DNA from: a virus
IMG/VR virus record: IMGVR_UViG_3300011118_000009
Coordinates: 1 to 50,566 of that record
Strand: one strand, 5' to 3'
DNA: 50,566 bases
In this document: piece after piece, positions 1 to 8,550 of the stretch
Numbering within the stretch: the first letter of the stretch is position 1
Layout of the letters: the number at the start of each line of letters is the position of its first letter
Notes under the pieces: generated by a model
What the model was told of the DNA's origin: nothing
What the model saw: only the letters and a program-made list of their open reading frames with translations
The model's database searches: none
Program-made: the position numbers and the translations under genes

Positions 1-7
1 CACTCAA

Positions 8-934
8 ATGACTTACGCCAACGGCTTTAGATTCCGCAGTACCGATATGGTTTCTGGAAATCATTGCATTGATGGAGACTCAGACGGTAAATCAAACGGT
101 GAGGGCAGAGCTTGGTATGTTGACAGTGATAACGGGGTCGATACCAACTCCGGTCGTTCTTGGGGCCAAGCGAAATTAACTATCGCGGCGGCAGTTGCCC
201 TTTGTGCGGATTATGATACTATCTATCTTCGAGGTGTTACAGGTTTTGCAGAGAGTGTAGTTACCACTCCGGCAATTACTAACGTAAAAATAATTGGAGT
301 AGACAGTACAAAGAGACGACCTGAATGGAAATCGGCGGCACAAGGATCTTATGCTTTACAGATAAGGAGTTTGGATTGGGAAGTGCATAATATTCGATTT
401 TCGGGAAATCTCACCAATACAGTCTGCCTCGTCAAAGTTACATACGACCTCTCTACCTATTATGGTGCTGGTGTTCTAATTAAGGATTGTTACTTCCACG
501 GTGGTGGGGATTCAGTTGGTGGAATAGAGTTCAATGGTGGTGGATTCCAGAACGATGTCATTGGTTGCCACTTCACAGATTTTGGTGGAGTCGGTGCTGC
601 CGGGATTTGGACTACCAACCATCTTAATTATTTCCTTCATGCCAAGATTGTTGGCAACTGGTTCTCAGAAAATGTTAACTGTCTCAGAATTAATGCTCAG
701 ACGTGTCTCGTTAAAGACAATGTTTTTCAGACCGAAGGTGCTGAGAGAGATGCAACTGTTGTCTGTGATTTAGTCAACAGTGGTGGTAGCGGTTGTAAAG
801 GTAATTGTTGTGTTGGCAACTACTTCGGTGATGTTACTGCAAATATTACCTCAACCTATGGTTACTATGGCGGTACGGGGGATTTATGGGTTAATGAGAC
901 GGCAGATGCCAAAGATTATGGCGTTCCAACCTAA
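8..934 (+). CDS. Tail spike/fibre, right-handed beta-helix type (5' end may be cut)
   Basis: A 308-residue protein. Residues 35-60 carry the phrase WYVDSDNGVDTNSG followed by a W and a TI..A segment. This is typical of the first turn of phage and bacterial right-handed parallel beta-helix proteins. The rest is rich in short G/N/V strands (IIGV, IRFSGN, IKDCYFHGG, VGNWFSENVN), as in such helices. Spikes of this type usually bind or cut host surface polysaccharide; that role is inferred from the fold and no catalytic residues are identified. The frame is open to the window edge and ATG 8 has no visible ribosome site, so the true start may lie upstream or at ATG 47. A strong terminator follows. 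Confidence 0.6.
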   Translation: MTYANGFRFRSTDMVSGNHCIDGDSDGKSNGEGRAWYVDSDNGVDTNSGRSWGQAKLTIAAAVALCADYDTIYLRGVTGFAESVVTTPAITNVKIIGVDSTKRRPEWKSAAQGSYALQIRSLDWEVHNIRFSGNLTNTVCLVKVTYDLSTYYGAGVLIKDCYFHGGGDSVGGIEFNGGGFQNDVIGCHFTDFGGVGAAGIWTTNHLNYFLHAKIVGNWFSENVNCLRINAQTCLVKDNVFQTEGAERDATVVCDLVNSGGSGCKGNCCVGNYFGDVTANITSTYGYYGGTGDLWVNETADAKDYGVPT

Positions 935-949
935 GATGAATTTTAATGC

Positions 950-987
950 GTGCCCCCTTGAGGATATGGGGGGCACCTTTTTCTCTT
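950..987 (+). terminator. Intrinsic terminator after the tail spike gene
   Basis: GTGCCCCC (950-957) pairs perfectly with GGGGGCAC (969-976) across an 11-base loop. It is followed by CTTTTTCTCTTT. It lies directly after the spike stop codon, and the next gene starts only a few bases beyond it. That gene therefore needs read-through or an unseen promoter. Confidence 0.85.
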
Positions 988-993
988 TGAAAT

Positions 994-1380
994 ATGATAG
1001 AGCTTCGTCAAAATACCGAGCAAATAATTAGAGTCGGCGTGCTTTTAACTAAGCAACCAAAGTTGTCTGACCCGCTTGACCCCATTTACGGGGCTTTACT
1101 TGAGTGGTATTATTGGCGATACATTATAAAAGCCAACGGATTTGTTCAAGATATACTAACACGAACTTGGATAGATATTCCAAATTGTACTGGTTGTTAT
1201 TTCTTGACTCTGACAGCCGGGGATACAAGTGAATTAGGCTCAATGGTATTATACATTTATGATGCAGGCTCTTTAGGAAGGCCGATTTTTATGGAATTTG
1301 AAGTGGTATCCCAATATTTTTGGGATGCGAAGTATAATAATGATTGTTTGGTTATTGAGTCTCAGGCTCAAAAGGGGTAA
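994..1380 (+). CDS. Hypothetical virion-region protein
   Basis: A 128-residue protein I do not recognise. It is rich in aromatic residues (LLEWYYWRYI near residue 37) and beta-prone in its second half. There is no signal peptide or convincing membrane helix. It starts 7 bases after the terminator T-run with only a poor ribosome site, and its stop codon is 2 bases before the next start, so it is probably co-expressed with the next gene. By position it may be a small tail or fibre accessory protein; this is inference only. Confidence 0.5.
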   Translation: MIELRQNTEQIIRVGVLLTKQPKLSDPLDPIYGALLEWYYWRYIIKANGFVQDILTRTWIDIPNCTGCYFLTLTAGDTSELGSMVLYIYDAGSLGRPIFMEFEVVSQYFWDAKYNNDCLVIESQAQKG

Positions 1381-1382
1381 TT

Positions 1383-1976
1383 ATGTCACAAGGAATTTAT
1401 AAAACAGGGGAAGCAATTGATGTAACATACCAAGCTACTAAGGCTACATCAGGACTTATTGATGTTACAATGGAAATTTACGATGAAACCAGAGCTTTAG
1501 ATGGTGTAAATTTTCCAGATATTACTATGACTGAAATTGGTTCAACTGGTCGGTATTACGGCTCATTTACTCCCGATGCCGAGGGTGTTTGGAGTGTGAT
1601 GCTTGACAGTGCTACTAAGAGTGGTAAAGTCGTCAAGACCTTTTTAGTTGTAGCACATAATATTGATAGTATCGGTGACGCCATTGCTGCCCTCAATAAT
1701 CTTTCTACCACCGATGTCAATGCAGAAGTTGACACAGCACTGGCAGATTATGATGGGCCTACAAAAGCTGAATTAGATTCGGGGTTAGCTGCTCTTAATG
1801 ATATTTCCACTGCGGAGGTAAATACTCAGGTAGATACTGCTCTTGCTGATTATGATGGTCCAACTATGGCCGAATTAGCCGCATCAGAATTAGCTATTCG
1901 CGGTGCAGATAGTGATACGTTAGAAACATTATCGGATCAACTTGACGATATTGGAGGCTCCCCGATGTTGGGATAG
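1383..1976 (+). CDS. Putative tail/fibre protein with Ig-like N-terminus and duplicated helical segment
   Basis: A 197-residue protein, start supported by AAAGGGG eight bases upstream. Residues 1-95 are beta-rich and carry GRYYGSFTPDAEGVW, a phrase seen in small phage Ig-like domains. Residues 112-180 contain a near-exact internal duplication: VDTALADYDGPT(K/M)AEL occurs twice, about 34 residues apart, each preceded by an LxDxST or LNNLST stretch. Such amphipathic repeats occur in phage fibres and baseplate spacers. One CTGCGGAGG copy (1810) falls in the second repeat unit and is read as T-A-E-V. The function is inferred from layout and composition. Confidence 0.5.
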   Translation: MSQGIYKTGEAIDVTYQATKATSGLIDVTMEIYDETRALDGVNFPDITMTEIGSTGRYYGSFTPDAEGVWSVMLDSATKSGKVVKTFLVVAHNIDSIGDAIAALNNLSTTDVNAEVDTALADYDGPTKAELDSGLAALNDISTAEVNTQVDTALADYDGPTMAELAASELAIRGADSDTLETLSDQLDDIGGSPMLG

Positions 1977-1988
1977 AAGTTTATATGT

Positions 1989-2264
1989 ATGGCTATATCT
2001 ATCACAATTCGACATCACGAAAAAGTATTCCAATTATTTTATGCCTCCGCGGGTTTCTTGGAGGGGGTAGAAGTAACAGGATATATAATCTATCCCGACA
2101 TGACAAAATCTGATGTATTACAACTTGATGAATTAGGCGACGGAATATATTCTGGATTTTTTCCGTTTATAAAAAAATCAAATAAATTGATAGAAAGATA
2201 TGGAATAGTAATGAAAGAAAACGGAGCAACAAAACTTTTCAAAATTATTAATTTAACAACTTAA
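1989..2264 (+). CDS. Small beta-rich protein related to the upstream gene
   Basis: A 91-residue protein of unknown function. Residues 46-56 (LDELGDGIYSGFF) resemble the TEIGSTGRYYGSF segment of the preceding protein. The two may share a small Ig-like fold and derive from duplication. Codon use is more A/T-rich than in the neighbours. No Shine-Dalgarno sequence is clear; the start is chosen as the first ATG in the frame. A variant of the nonamer (CCTCCGCGG, 2044) lies inside it. Confidence 0.5.
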   Translation: MAISITIRHHEKVFQLFYASAGFLEGVEVTGYIIYPDMTKSDVLQLDELGDGIYSGFFPFIKKSNKLIERYGIVMKENGATKLFKIINLTT

Positions 2265-2275
2265 AGGACCTTAAA

Positions 2276-3379
2276 ATGCCACAGGAAACAAGACCTGGAA
2301 AAAGTGAAGCCAATTGGCCAATTGTTCATAAGAACGGCACTACGGCTAAATCTACTACTCTATTAAATGGTTCCGGGGGCCGAAGTAGTCATTGGATAAC
2401 CGGCTACCAACTCGACGGAGCTCTTGCCACCGCAGACGGATTTCACCTCTTGCGGAGGGCTTGCGTTCATATTAATGGAGCCGATACATGGACTGTAACG
2501 GATGATAATATATTTGATTGGGCGTCTGATACTGATGGAACTGATGGACACTTTGCCTTGGAGATGTGGGTTTATGTTCCCTCCGCAGGTGGGGCTGTAG
2601 CTGGTCTTTTGAAGCGAGGAACAGCCACTAATGGGTGGGTTTTATCTGTTGGAACAACTGGATTAGTAACCTTTACAGTAGATGACAATACAATTGCTTC
2701 GGCTCTAACAATAACAAGTACCAATTCTATTCACGATGGATGGCATCTGATAACAGTAAGGTGTATAAGAAATTCTGCGACCGGCTTAAATCTGGCGATA
2801 GACGGAGTGGCCGATGCAGATGCGAAACCTACCACCGCTCTCGATGCTGCTGTAGCTGGTGGGGATGATATTACAATTACAGGGGAAACCGGCGATGATT
2901 TGTGGGTGGGTCCAATCGGCATGTATGAAGGTTCCTCCGCAGAGTTATCTGCTGCGACTGTATTGGCTAATTACAATAAGGGAATCGGTCGTAAATATGA
3001 CGGAAGTGAAACGGGATTGATTGCTGCATGGAATAACGATGAGGGGGTTGGAACTGCTTGTTATGATATTCTGAATAATGATTCCGCGAAAGCCGCCCTT
3101 AGTGTAGAGTTGTGGTCTCCTACCAAACAGTCTGGAGCAACTGCCGCCGTTGAGAAGTGTGGACCTCCATTCCCAAAAAAGAGTGAGGGTAATTCCGAAG
3201 ACCCGTTGCCGACTGTTGGCTTTTTCAGTACGGGAGTTGCTGCCGCTGCGGGGGTAATGCAGCCTGTTTGTGTGACTTTCCCACAAGCAATTCAGATCGG
3301 TCGTGATAATCCGGTACGAATTTTAGAAACCGATGGTGGATTTGGTTTGATTTTGTTTGGACATACAACAAACGCATAA
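2276..3379 (+). CDS. LamG/concanavalin-like jelly-roll tail protein
   Basis: A 367-residue protein with AAGGA eight bases before ATG 2276. Residues 90-235 have the layout of a LamG-type jelly roll: HFALEMWVYVP at the first strands, GWVLSV, then DGWHLITVRC and LNLAIDGVADAD, ending with an assessment-like strand DDLWVGPIGMYEG. These are the usual hallmarks of laminin-G/concanavalin-like domains in phage fibres, which bind glycans. The C-terminal 80 residues are unassigned. It sits among fibre and virion genes, so a role in host attachment or as virion decoration is likely. It contains two exact nonamers (2580, 2934), both read as S-A. Confidence 0.65.
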   Translation: MPQETRPGKSEANWPIVHKNGTTAKSTTLLNGSGGRSSHWITGYQLDGALATADGFHLLRRACVHINGADTWTVTDDNIFDWASDTDGTDGHFALEMWVYVPSAGGAVAGLLKRGTATNGWVLSVGTTGLVTFTVDDNTIASALTITSTNSIHDGWHLITVRCIRNSATGLNLAIDGVADADAKPTTALDAAVAGGDDITITGETGDDLWVGPIGMYEGSSAELSAATVLANYNKGIGRKYDGSETGLIAAWNNDEGVGTACYDILNNDSAKAALSVELWSPTKQSGATAAVEKCGPPFPKKSEGNSEDPLPTVGFFSTGVAAAAGVMQPVCVTFPQAIQIGRDNPVRILETDGGFGLILFGHTTNA

Positions 3380-3391
3380 AAGAGTAATATA

Positions 3392-3613
3392 ATGGGTGTT
3401 AGAAGTTGGCAGTATGGACGGGAAATTGATAAAGAAGGGAAGTCCCTTTCAGCTACTCATAAACGAGCCGTCCATAAATCTTCGATGGCTACAAAGCCGA
3501 ATAAATTTAATCGGCCCTCCACAGGGGATAGGCTAATCTTGGCTCTGTTGAAGGCCCTTAAAAGTAAAAAGAAGGTGAAACATGGCAAAGTCAGTAAAAC
3601 CAACTCTCGTTGA
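3392..3613 (+). CDS. Small basic protein, unknown function
   Basis: A 73-residue, Lys/Arg-rich protein (KSKKKVKHGKVSK near the C-terminus) starting 12 bases after the previous stop. No known domain is recognised. Its last 32 bases overlap the next gene in another frame. The pair of small basic proteins could bind DNA or package into the virion, but nothing in the sequence proves it. Confidence 0.45.
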   Translation: MGVRSWQYGREIDKEGKSLSATHKRAVHKSSMATKPNKFNRPSTGDRLILALLKALKSKKKVKHGKVSKTNSR

Positions 3614-3779
3614 GAAACTTCTTATTCAAAAGAGACTCCGGGCCAAGTACCCCCAGATGTTCAAAAAAGGGTGGGGGAAAAAGAAACCGTTAACGACAAA
3701 GAGACATTCGGATATAGCGAGCCAGCTACGTAAGGCTGGTATCGACCAGGCAACTATTAATCGTATGAAAGGAAAATAG
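3582..3779 (+). CDS. Small basic protein, unknown function
   Basis: A 65-residue, strongly basic protein with AAGGTG six bases before ATG 3582. It overlaps the preceding small gene by 32 bases. The C-terminus (IASQLRKAGIDQATINRMKGK region) looks like a short helical bundle. Unknown function. Confidence 0.5.
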   Translation: MAKSVKPTLVEKLLIQKRLRAKYPQMFKKGWGKKKPLTTKRHSDIASQLRKAGIDQATINRMKGK

Positions 3780-3781
3780 AA

Positions 3782-3976
3782 ATGAACCCAGTAGAACAAG
3801 CACACAAAAATTTGCAACATTTGTTACGCAATGGGCGTATGACCCTCAATGGAGCCGCTTTGACTGGCACTGAAATGATACAAATACTTCAAGATGAACA
3901 GCTATTGTATGAGCAAGCAAAGGAACTTGAAGCGACTAAATTCGTAGTTAAGCCCCCCGCAGAAAAGAAAGGATAA
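3782..3976 (+). CDS. Small helical protein, unknown function
   Basis: A 64-residue protein, start 2 bases after the previous stop, with AAAGGA seven bases upstream. Mostly alpha-helical by composition (EQAHKNLQHLLRNGRMT, then LQDEQLLYEQAKELEA) and ending in a charged tail. No domain is recognised. Confidence 0.5.
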   Translation: MNPVEQAHKNLQHLLRNGRMTLNGAALTGTEMIQILQDEQLLYEQAKELEATKFVVKPPAEKKG

Positions 3977-3979
3977 TCC

Positions 3980-4366
3980 ATGTTAAATATGGTCAGTCAT
4001 TATTCACTGGATGAACACACGATTGTCCCCACTGACCTTGCTCGATGGTGTAATCGAATGGTGGAAGGCGACCCCTTGCGAGAGGGGAAGTTTTTCACTA
4101 TTCGTTATAACAAGCTTGGGGTTTTCGTACTCGCGGAGTGGCTTGCAGAACCCCGCAGTAGATTTGTCGATGTAATGAATCTCGGTAACTCCATTGGTAT
4201 AACCAGAGAGCAGGGAAACGAACTCAAACGTAGGATTCTCGCCCCCCTCACTGCGGAGGAAACGATTCTTCAAACCACCCAAGCCGACAGTGACTATCAT
4301 CATGGGTTACAGGATGAGAACGAGGAAGAGACTGAACGGTGGGAGAGAGTAGCGAGGGGAGAATGA
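3980..4366 (+). CDS. Hypothetical protein
   Basis: A 128-residue protein with AAAGGA upstream of ATG 3980. The middle is mixed alpha/beta (GKFFTIRYNKLGVFVLAEWL, residues 36-55) and the C-terminus is very acidic (DENEEETERWERV). No family is recognised. It is part of a run of short, closely spaced genes and its stop codon overlaps the next start. One exact nonamer (4251) is read as T-A-E-E. Confidence 0.5.
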   Translation: MLNMVSHYSLDEHTIVPTDLARWCNRMVEGDPLREGKFFTIRYNKLGVFVLAEWLAEPRSRFVDVMNLGNSIGITREQGNELKRRILAPLTAEETILQTTQADSDYHHGLQDENEEETERWERVARGE

Positions 4367-4614
4367 AACGAAAAAAGAAGAAATTTGGGGATCAGATTTA
4401 TTTAGAATGGTTTGATGCTTGCGAGCGAACCGGTTGGAAACCTCTTTTTGATGCAATGACAATAGATGACGAAGTCTTTTGTAAAACTACTGCATTTTAT
4501 CTTGGGGAAAATAAAGACTTTGTAATTGTTGCTCATACCATTGGAAAAACAGATAAGAATGATATTACCGGAATTTTTCAAATACCAAAAAAATGGATTA
4601 CTAAATGGAAATAG
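4363..4614 (+). CDS. Hypothetical protein
   Basis: An 83-residue protein. I place the start at ATG 4363, which overlaps the previous stop (ATGA) and has GAGGGGAGA just upstream, rather than at the in-frame GTG 4339. It begins with a basic cluster (KRKKKK) and contains a beta-rich stretch FVIVAHTIGKT. No domain is recognised. Confidence 0.5.
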   Translation: MKRKKKKFGDQIYLEWFDACERTGWKPLFDAMTIDDEVFCKTTAFYLGENKDFVIVAHTIGKTDKNDITGIFQIPKKWITKWK

Positions 4615-4617
4615 CTA

Positions 4618-4773
4618 ATGACGAATGCAGACCGAGATAAATTAGCAATAGAGACTGCAAACGACGTGAAGTGGATAAAAGCGTGGACAGTTGAACATAA
4701 TCAAAAACACGCAAGATATGTGTATTATTTTATCACAACTTTTATTGCCATCGGATTAAGTTGGTTTCGATAA
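4618..4773 (+). CDS. Small C-terminally anchored membrane protein
   Basis: A 51-residue reading frame. The N-terminal 34 residues are hydrophilic and charged. The last 16 form one hydrophobic segment (YYFITTFIAIGLSWF). This layout resembles XhlA-like or other small phage membrane proteins, so it could be part of a lysis system; no endolysin is recognised nearby. The start follows the previous stop by 3 bases without a strong ribosome site, so translational coupling is likely. Confidence 0.4.
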   Translation: MTNADRDKLAIETANDVKWIKAWTVEHNQKHARYVYYFITTFIAIGLSWFR

Positions 4774-4791
4774 AATAGTAGGAAGGAAAAT

Positions 4792-5697
4792 ATGGCATAT
4801 ACTGAATCATTTCTAACTCGGGCAATTGCGGATGTTCGGGAAGATACGGACGAACCTATTATCAAGGCTAAATATCCAGATGCGAGGATTATATTGCACC
4901 TGGAGACAGCCTATATCCTGGCACTCAATGAGATGAATAGAAATTCTAAAACCCCCGCAGTGGCAAGGGTTACAAAAACAATTGCATCCGGTATAACTGC
5001 TTATGCCTTACCTCATACCGTTGGATCGGTTTATGGTATTTATAAGGCCGGGGACTCTGGGGGCAAAGTGTTTTATGATTCTCGAAGTCGGAATAATCAA
5101 TTGGGTCGAGGGATGTGGCTGGAAGGAAATACTCTCCATGTCCAAACTGCCGACTTATATGGGGCAGGAACTGAACTGACAATTGAATATATTCCATCTG
5201 GTATCGCTCGACTTCATAATGGGGAGTGTACATTAAATGCTGCTGGAACCGTTGTGACATTTGGGGCCACACCGAATGCCGGTACTATGGATACTCATAT
5301 CGAAGCTTATACAGGGGGTATTTTTCGACATCTGGAAACCGATGGAACTACAGTCACCGGGAATATTATGCAGGAGCGGATAATTACCGCTTATAATGCA
5401 GCTACCCGAGCAACTACTTTGGATGTTGCTCTTGATCCCATTCCCATAACTAATGACGGCAAGATATATTATGAGATTGCCCCGGCGATAAGCAAGGGGA
5501 TGGATACGGTGGTTGCTTTGTATGCTGCCTATCGAATTGCAATAAAAGAAGGAAACCGAAAACGAGCGGGGGGAATTTTAGAAGCGTACCGGAATGAAAT
5601 GCGAAATGTAAAGTTGACCGCATATTATTCCAACATGCCGGATGCTCCCTTAATGGACTCCGACAGTCACGATAACCGAAGATATCGCAGGTTCTAA
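4792..5697 (+). CDS. Putative head-tail adaptor / tail tubular protein
   Basis: A 301-residue protein with AGGAAGG upstream of ATG 4792. It has an N-terminal helical part (residues 1-60, FLTRAIADVREDTDEP...HLETAYILALNEMNR), a beta-rich middle with an inserted loop, and a C-terminal helical part containing VVALYAAYRIAIKEGNRKRAGGILEAYRNEM. A helix-beta-helix plan with this C-terminal AA.RIA.KEG.R.RA....Y.NE pattern is typical of podoviral adaptors (T7 gp11-like role joining portal to nozzle). I infer that role from pattern and neighbourhood, not from a certain family match. Confidence 0.5.
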   Translation: MAYTESFLTRAIADVREDTDEPIIKAKYPDARIILHLETAYILALNEMNRNSKTPAVARVTKTIASGITAYALPHTVGSVYGIYKAGDSGGKVFYDSRSRNNQLGRGMWLEGNTLHVQTADLYGAGTELTIEYIPSGIARLHNGECTLNAAGTVVTFGATPNAGTMDTHIEAYTGGIFRHLETDGTTVTGNIMQERIITAYNAATRATTLDVALDPIPITNDGKIYYEIAPAISKGMDTVVALYAAYRIAIKEGNRKRAGGILEAYRNEMRNVKLTAYYSNMPDAPLMDSDSHDNRRYRRF

Positions 5698-5699
5698 AT

Positions 5700-7655
5700 A
5701 TGGCGGAAGTCTTTGTCAACTCCGGTGACAGCGAATCACTTGCAAGTGCTCCTGCCCCTGCATTACAGGGAAGTTTTATTCCCGGAATAGATATCCCCGA
5801 TGCCCAGGATGGCTTCGGACTTGTTACCCCCCTTGGAGGAGGCCCTACCGCAAGACGATATGGAGAATACGGCGTCTCTGCGGAGGTGTCGGCTCAAAAT
5901 ACACAACTAAATGGATTAGCTCTGGGGGGACTCGGTGGGGGCTTAACTTATGATTTAGGGGGATTTGCAGAACAAGGCCCCAGAGGATTTCCAGGACCAC
6001 AGGGACTGCCGGGGATTACTACGGTAATTGGACTCCCTGCTTATAACTCAAATTTTCTGACCGATCTTCCATATAACTTGGATTCAATTAATGATCTCGG
6101 AACAGCCGCCAACAAGCTGCTCTATACAAGTGCCTATACGGGGTATTTAACATTTACTTGGTTTAATAGTGGGCACACTATCGGGGCGGGGAGTAAAAAC
6201 TGGGATGGAGTTGCATCTGATTCTGATGGGTCTAATTTAATTATCGGAGAAACTTACATCTATATATCAGACGATAGTGGGACCACTTGGACGGAAAGAA
6301 GACCGGCTGGGGCCGCATCAAAAATTTGGAAGGCAATAGCATCAGATGACGATGGTTCCCATTTAATTGCTGGAGCAACCCCGGGCAGATTATATACATC
6401 CTCCGACGGAGGAGTTAACTGGACGGAGAGACAACCTGCGGGAGCCACTGATGTATATTGGCAGTCGGGAGCCTCAGATGGCGATGGGTCTAACTTGATA
6501 GTATGTGAGGCGGGGGCGGGGTTGGGTGGCGGTAGAATTTGGACATCTTCCGATGGGGGGATTAATTGGGTAGAGAGACGGCCTATAGATGATAATGATT
6601 ATGTTTGGAGAAAAGTAGTTTCGGATAACGATGGTTCTGTTTTAGTAGCTACCTTAAATGGTTCCGGGGATGTATATATTTCAGTCAATTCTGGGGGTAC
6701 TTGGACTGCGAGACAACCGGGCGGAAGTTCTGCAAGTTGGCATGGTTTAGCTTCTGATTCGGATGGCTCGAACCTAATAGTGGCGGGATACAATGGGAGA
6801 CTATATACCTCCTCCGATTATGGAGTTAATTGGACGGAGCAGCAACCGGCAGGGGATGCTAATAAACAATGGGCGACTGTGGCATCGGATGCTGATGGGT
6901 CTCATTTAGTAGCAGGGGGTTATAATACAAAATTATGGGTATCTGGGGACTCAGGTGCAACTTGGGTACAACAACGTCCAACTGTTTGGACAGGAATTTA
7001 TACCTGGTGGGCCGTTGATTTAGATAATGACGGGTCTAATTTAATTATAGCACAGAACAACGGACTCTTATACACGGGGATTCTTGCTACCACTTATCAA
7101 CTGGCTACGTGGGCTGAATCTGCAATTACCTCCGCAGGGAGGGCGTTACTCGATGATGCCACCGCTGCTGCCCAGGCCACTACACTCGGGTTGGGAACTA
7201 CTGATAGCCCCACACACGTAGGGTTGACCTTATCAGGCATTACTGCGGAGGGTTCAGATGTCGATAAGTTTTTGGTAGATTCTACGGGGGTTATAAAATA
7301 TAGGACAGGGGCTCAAGTATTGTCTGATATAGGGGCTCAGGTACAGAGTGACGCTCTCGATTCTATAGCAGCACTTGGAGCAATCGCTGATAATGAGTTT
7401 ATTGTTGGCACTGGTGCGGGGACTTATGCTTATGAGGACGCTGCTACTGCTGCAACATCTATGGGATTGGGGGAGTTGACAGCGTGGCTGGACGATGTTA
7501 CACTTGAAAATGGGGGAGCTATTACCACCACTCAAGTAGCTACATTTGCTCAATTAGTTTTAACACCCAGGGCTGCGGCGTTGTCTGCGGTAGAGGGTGC
7601 GATGTTTTATGACAATGATGACAATAATGTTTATGTTTGTACGGAAGGGGCTTAA
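5700..7655 (+). CDS. Tail fibre with collagen-like segment and seven-repeat Asp-box propeller
   Basis: A 651-residue protein starting 2 bases after the adaptor gene. Residues 93-105 form a short collagen-like GxP segment (GPRGFPGPQGLPG), often used to trimerise fibres. About residues 155-467 hold seven repeats of roughly 44 residues. Each has SDxDGSxLI, a short strand, then SSDGGxxWTERQPAG, the Asp-box/BNR pattern of beta-propellers found in sialidases and adhesins. After the repeats come modules typical of phage fibres (LSDIGAQVQSDALDSIAAL, then DNEFIVGTGAGTYAYED). The C-terminus (GAMFYDNDDNNVYVC) resembles that of the next fibre gene. Likely role: receptor binding; sialidase activity is not claimed. 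Confidence 0.7.
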   Translation: MAEVFVNSGDSESLASAPAPALQGSFIPGIDIPDAQDGFGLVTPLGGGPTARRYGEYGVSAEVSAQNTQLNGLALGGLGGGLTYDLGGFAEQGPRGFPGPQGLPGITTVIGLPAYNSNFLTDLPYNLDSINDLGTAANKLLYTSAYTGYLTFTWFNSGHTIGAGSKNWDGVASDSDGSNLIIGETYIYISDDSGTTWTERRPAGAASKIWKAIASDDDGSHLIAGATPGRLYTSSDGGVNWTERQPAGATDVYWQSGASDGDGSNLIVCEAGAGLGGGRIWTSSDGGINWVERRPIDDNDYVWRKVVSDNDGSVLVATLNGSGDVYISVNSGGTWTARQPGGSSASWHGLASDSDGSNLIVAGYNGRLYTSSDYGVNWTEQQPAGDANKQWATVASDADGSHLVAGGYNTKLWVSGDSGATWVQQRPTVWTGIYTWWAVDLDNDGSNLIIAQNNGLLYTGILATTYQLATWAESAITSAGRALLDDATAAAQATTLGLGTTDSPTHVGLTLSGITAEGSDVDKFLVDSTGVIKYRTGAQVLSDIGAQVQSDALDSIAALGAIADNEFIVGTGAGTYAYEDAATAATSMGLGELTAWLDDVTLENGGAITTTQVATFAQLVLTPRAAALSAVEGAMFYDNDDNNVYVCTEGA

Positions 7656-7657
7656 AA

Positions 7658-8218
7658 ATGGCTGAAACTTGGAAGACAGTAGCTTATGTAGAAGATGTTG
7701 TATCAAATACTTTATTTGATGCTCAATCAGTCTTGGCTGCTACGGTAGATAATACACCTGCTGTCCTTGTAGTTGCCGAGCAAGAACTCGTGGGCCGTAT
7801 TACCGGGGGCAATGTTGATGGCATAGCTATTGGCATAGCCCAGAACAACATAGTACAAATGGACTCGGCGGAGGCAGCAACAGGAGAATATGCAAAATTT
7901 ACTGCGACGGGTCTTGAGAGCAAGACGGTTGGCGAGGTTCTATCCGACATAGGTGTGACTTCTGGGGCGGATGTAACCGGGGATAACGCACCCCAGGCAC
8001 ATGCCGCCAGTCACAAAGATGGAGGAAGCGATGAAATCCTACTCAACGAATTTGGAGAACCTACCGCAGCAGTTGATTTCAATGGACAGGAATTGCAAAA
8101 CACTATCATACATACTGTGGCGGATGACGCAGCTAAAACTGCTTTGACGGCTGCGGTTGGTATGGTTTGTTTTCAGACCGATGAACTGGCAATAAGGGTT
8201 TGTACAGTAGGTGAATAA
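7658..8218 (+). CDS. Tail fibre-like protein
   Basis: A 186-residue protein. I choose ATG 7658, just after the fibre stop, because GGAAGGGG lies upstream. It begins MAETWKTVAYVED, nearly identical to the start of the fibre gene at 8543 (MAEIWKTVAYAED), suggesting a shared attachment module. The C-terminal 30 residues (GMVCFQTDELAIRVC) match in pattern the end of the preceding fibre. It contains HAASHKDGGSDEI, a phrase common in phage fibre trimer regions. Probably a structural accessory of the tail fibre. Confidence 0.55.
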   Translation: MAETWKTVAYVEDVVSNTLFDAQSVLAATVDNTPAVLVVAEQELVGRITGGNVDGIAIGIAQNNIVQMDSAEAATGEYAKFTATGLESKTVGEVLSDIGVTSGADVTGDNAPQAHAASHKDGGSDEILLNEFGEPTAAVDFNGQELQNTIIHTVADDAAKTALTAAVGMVCFQTDELAIRVCTVGE

Positions 8219-8550
8219 TGGTGGAGAAAAAACCCAAAAAGACAGTGTCTAAAAAGACTATGCCTAAAAAAACTGCTACACTTGATGAAGTTCGTCTGAG
8301 GAACAGGGAAATTCAGAGGCAACAAATGGCGAAGTTAGCTCAAATCTATGAAGACTCCCTTGAGCCAAAAATCGTTATCTTGTATCGTCGCCTGGAGGAA
8401 ATGATTGCACGATCTAAAATGCCACTAATCCACATTTCTCTAATTCTGGATATGCTCAAACAAAGTTGTATAGAACAAGCTACGGATAAGTATGTCACTA
8501 ACGGCTATAAGAAATTAGACGGTATAGGTCTGGAGAAAAAAGATGGCTGA
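8218..8550 (+). CDS. Small basic/helical protein between fibre genes
   Basis: A 110-residue protein whose start overlaps the previous stop and whose end overlaps the next gene by 8 bases. The first 23 residues are Lys-rich (KKPKKTVSKKTMPKK). The remainder is predicted helical (LRNREIQRQQMAKLAQIYED). No family is recognised. It could be a fibre chaperone or connector, given its position between two fibre genes with the same N-terminus. Confidence 0.5.
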   Translation: MVEKKPKKTVSKKTMPKKTATLDEVRLRNREIQRQQMAKLAQIYEDSLEPKIVILYRRLEEMIARSKMPLIHISLILDMLKQSCIEQATDKYVTNGYKKLDGIGLEKKDG

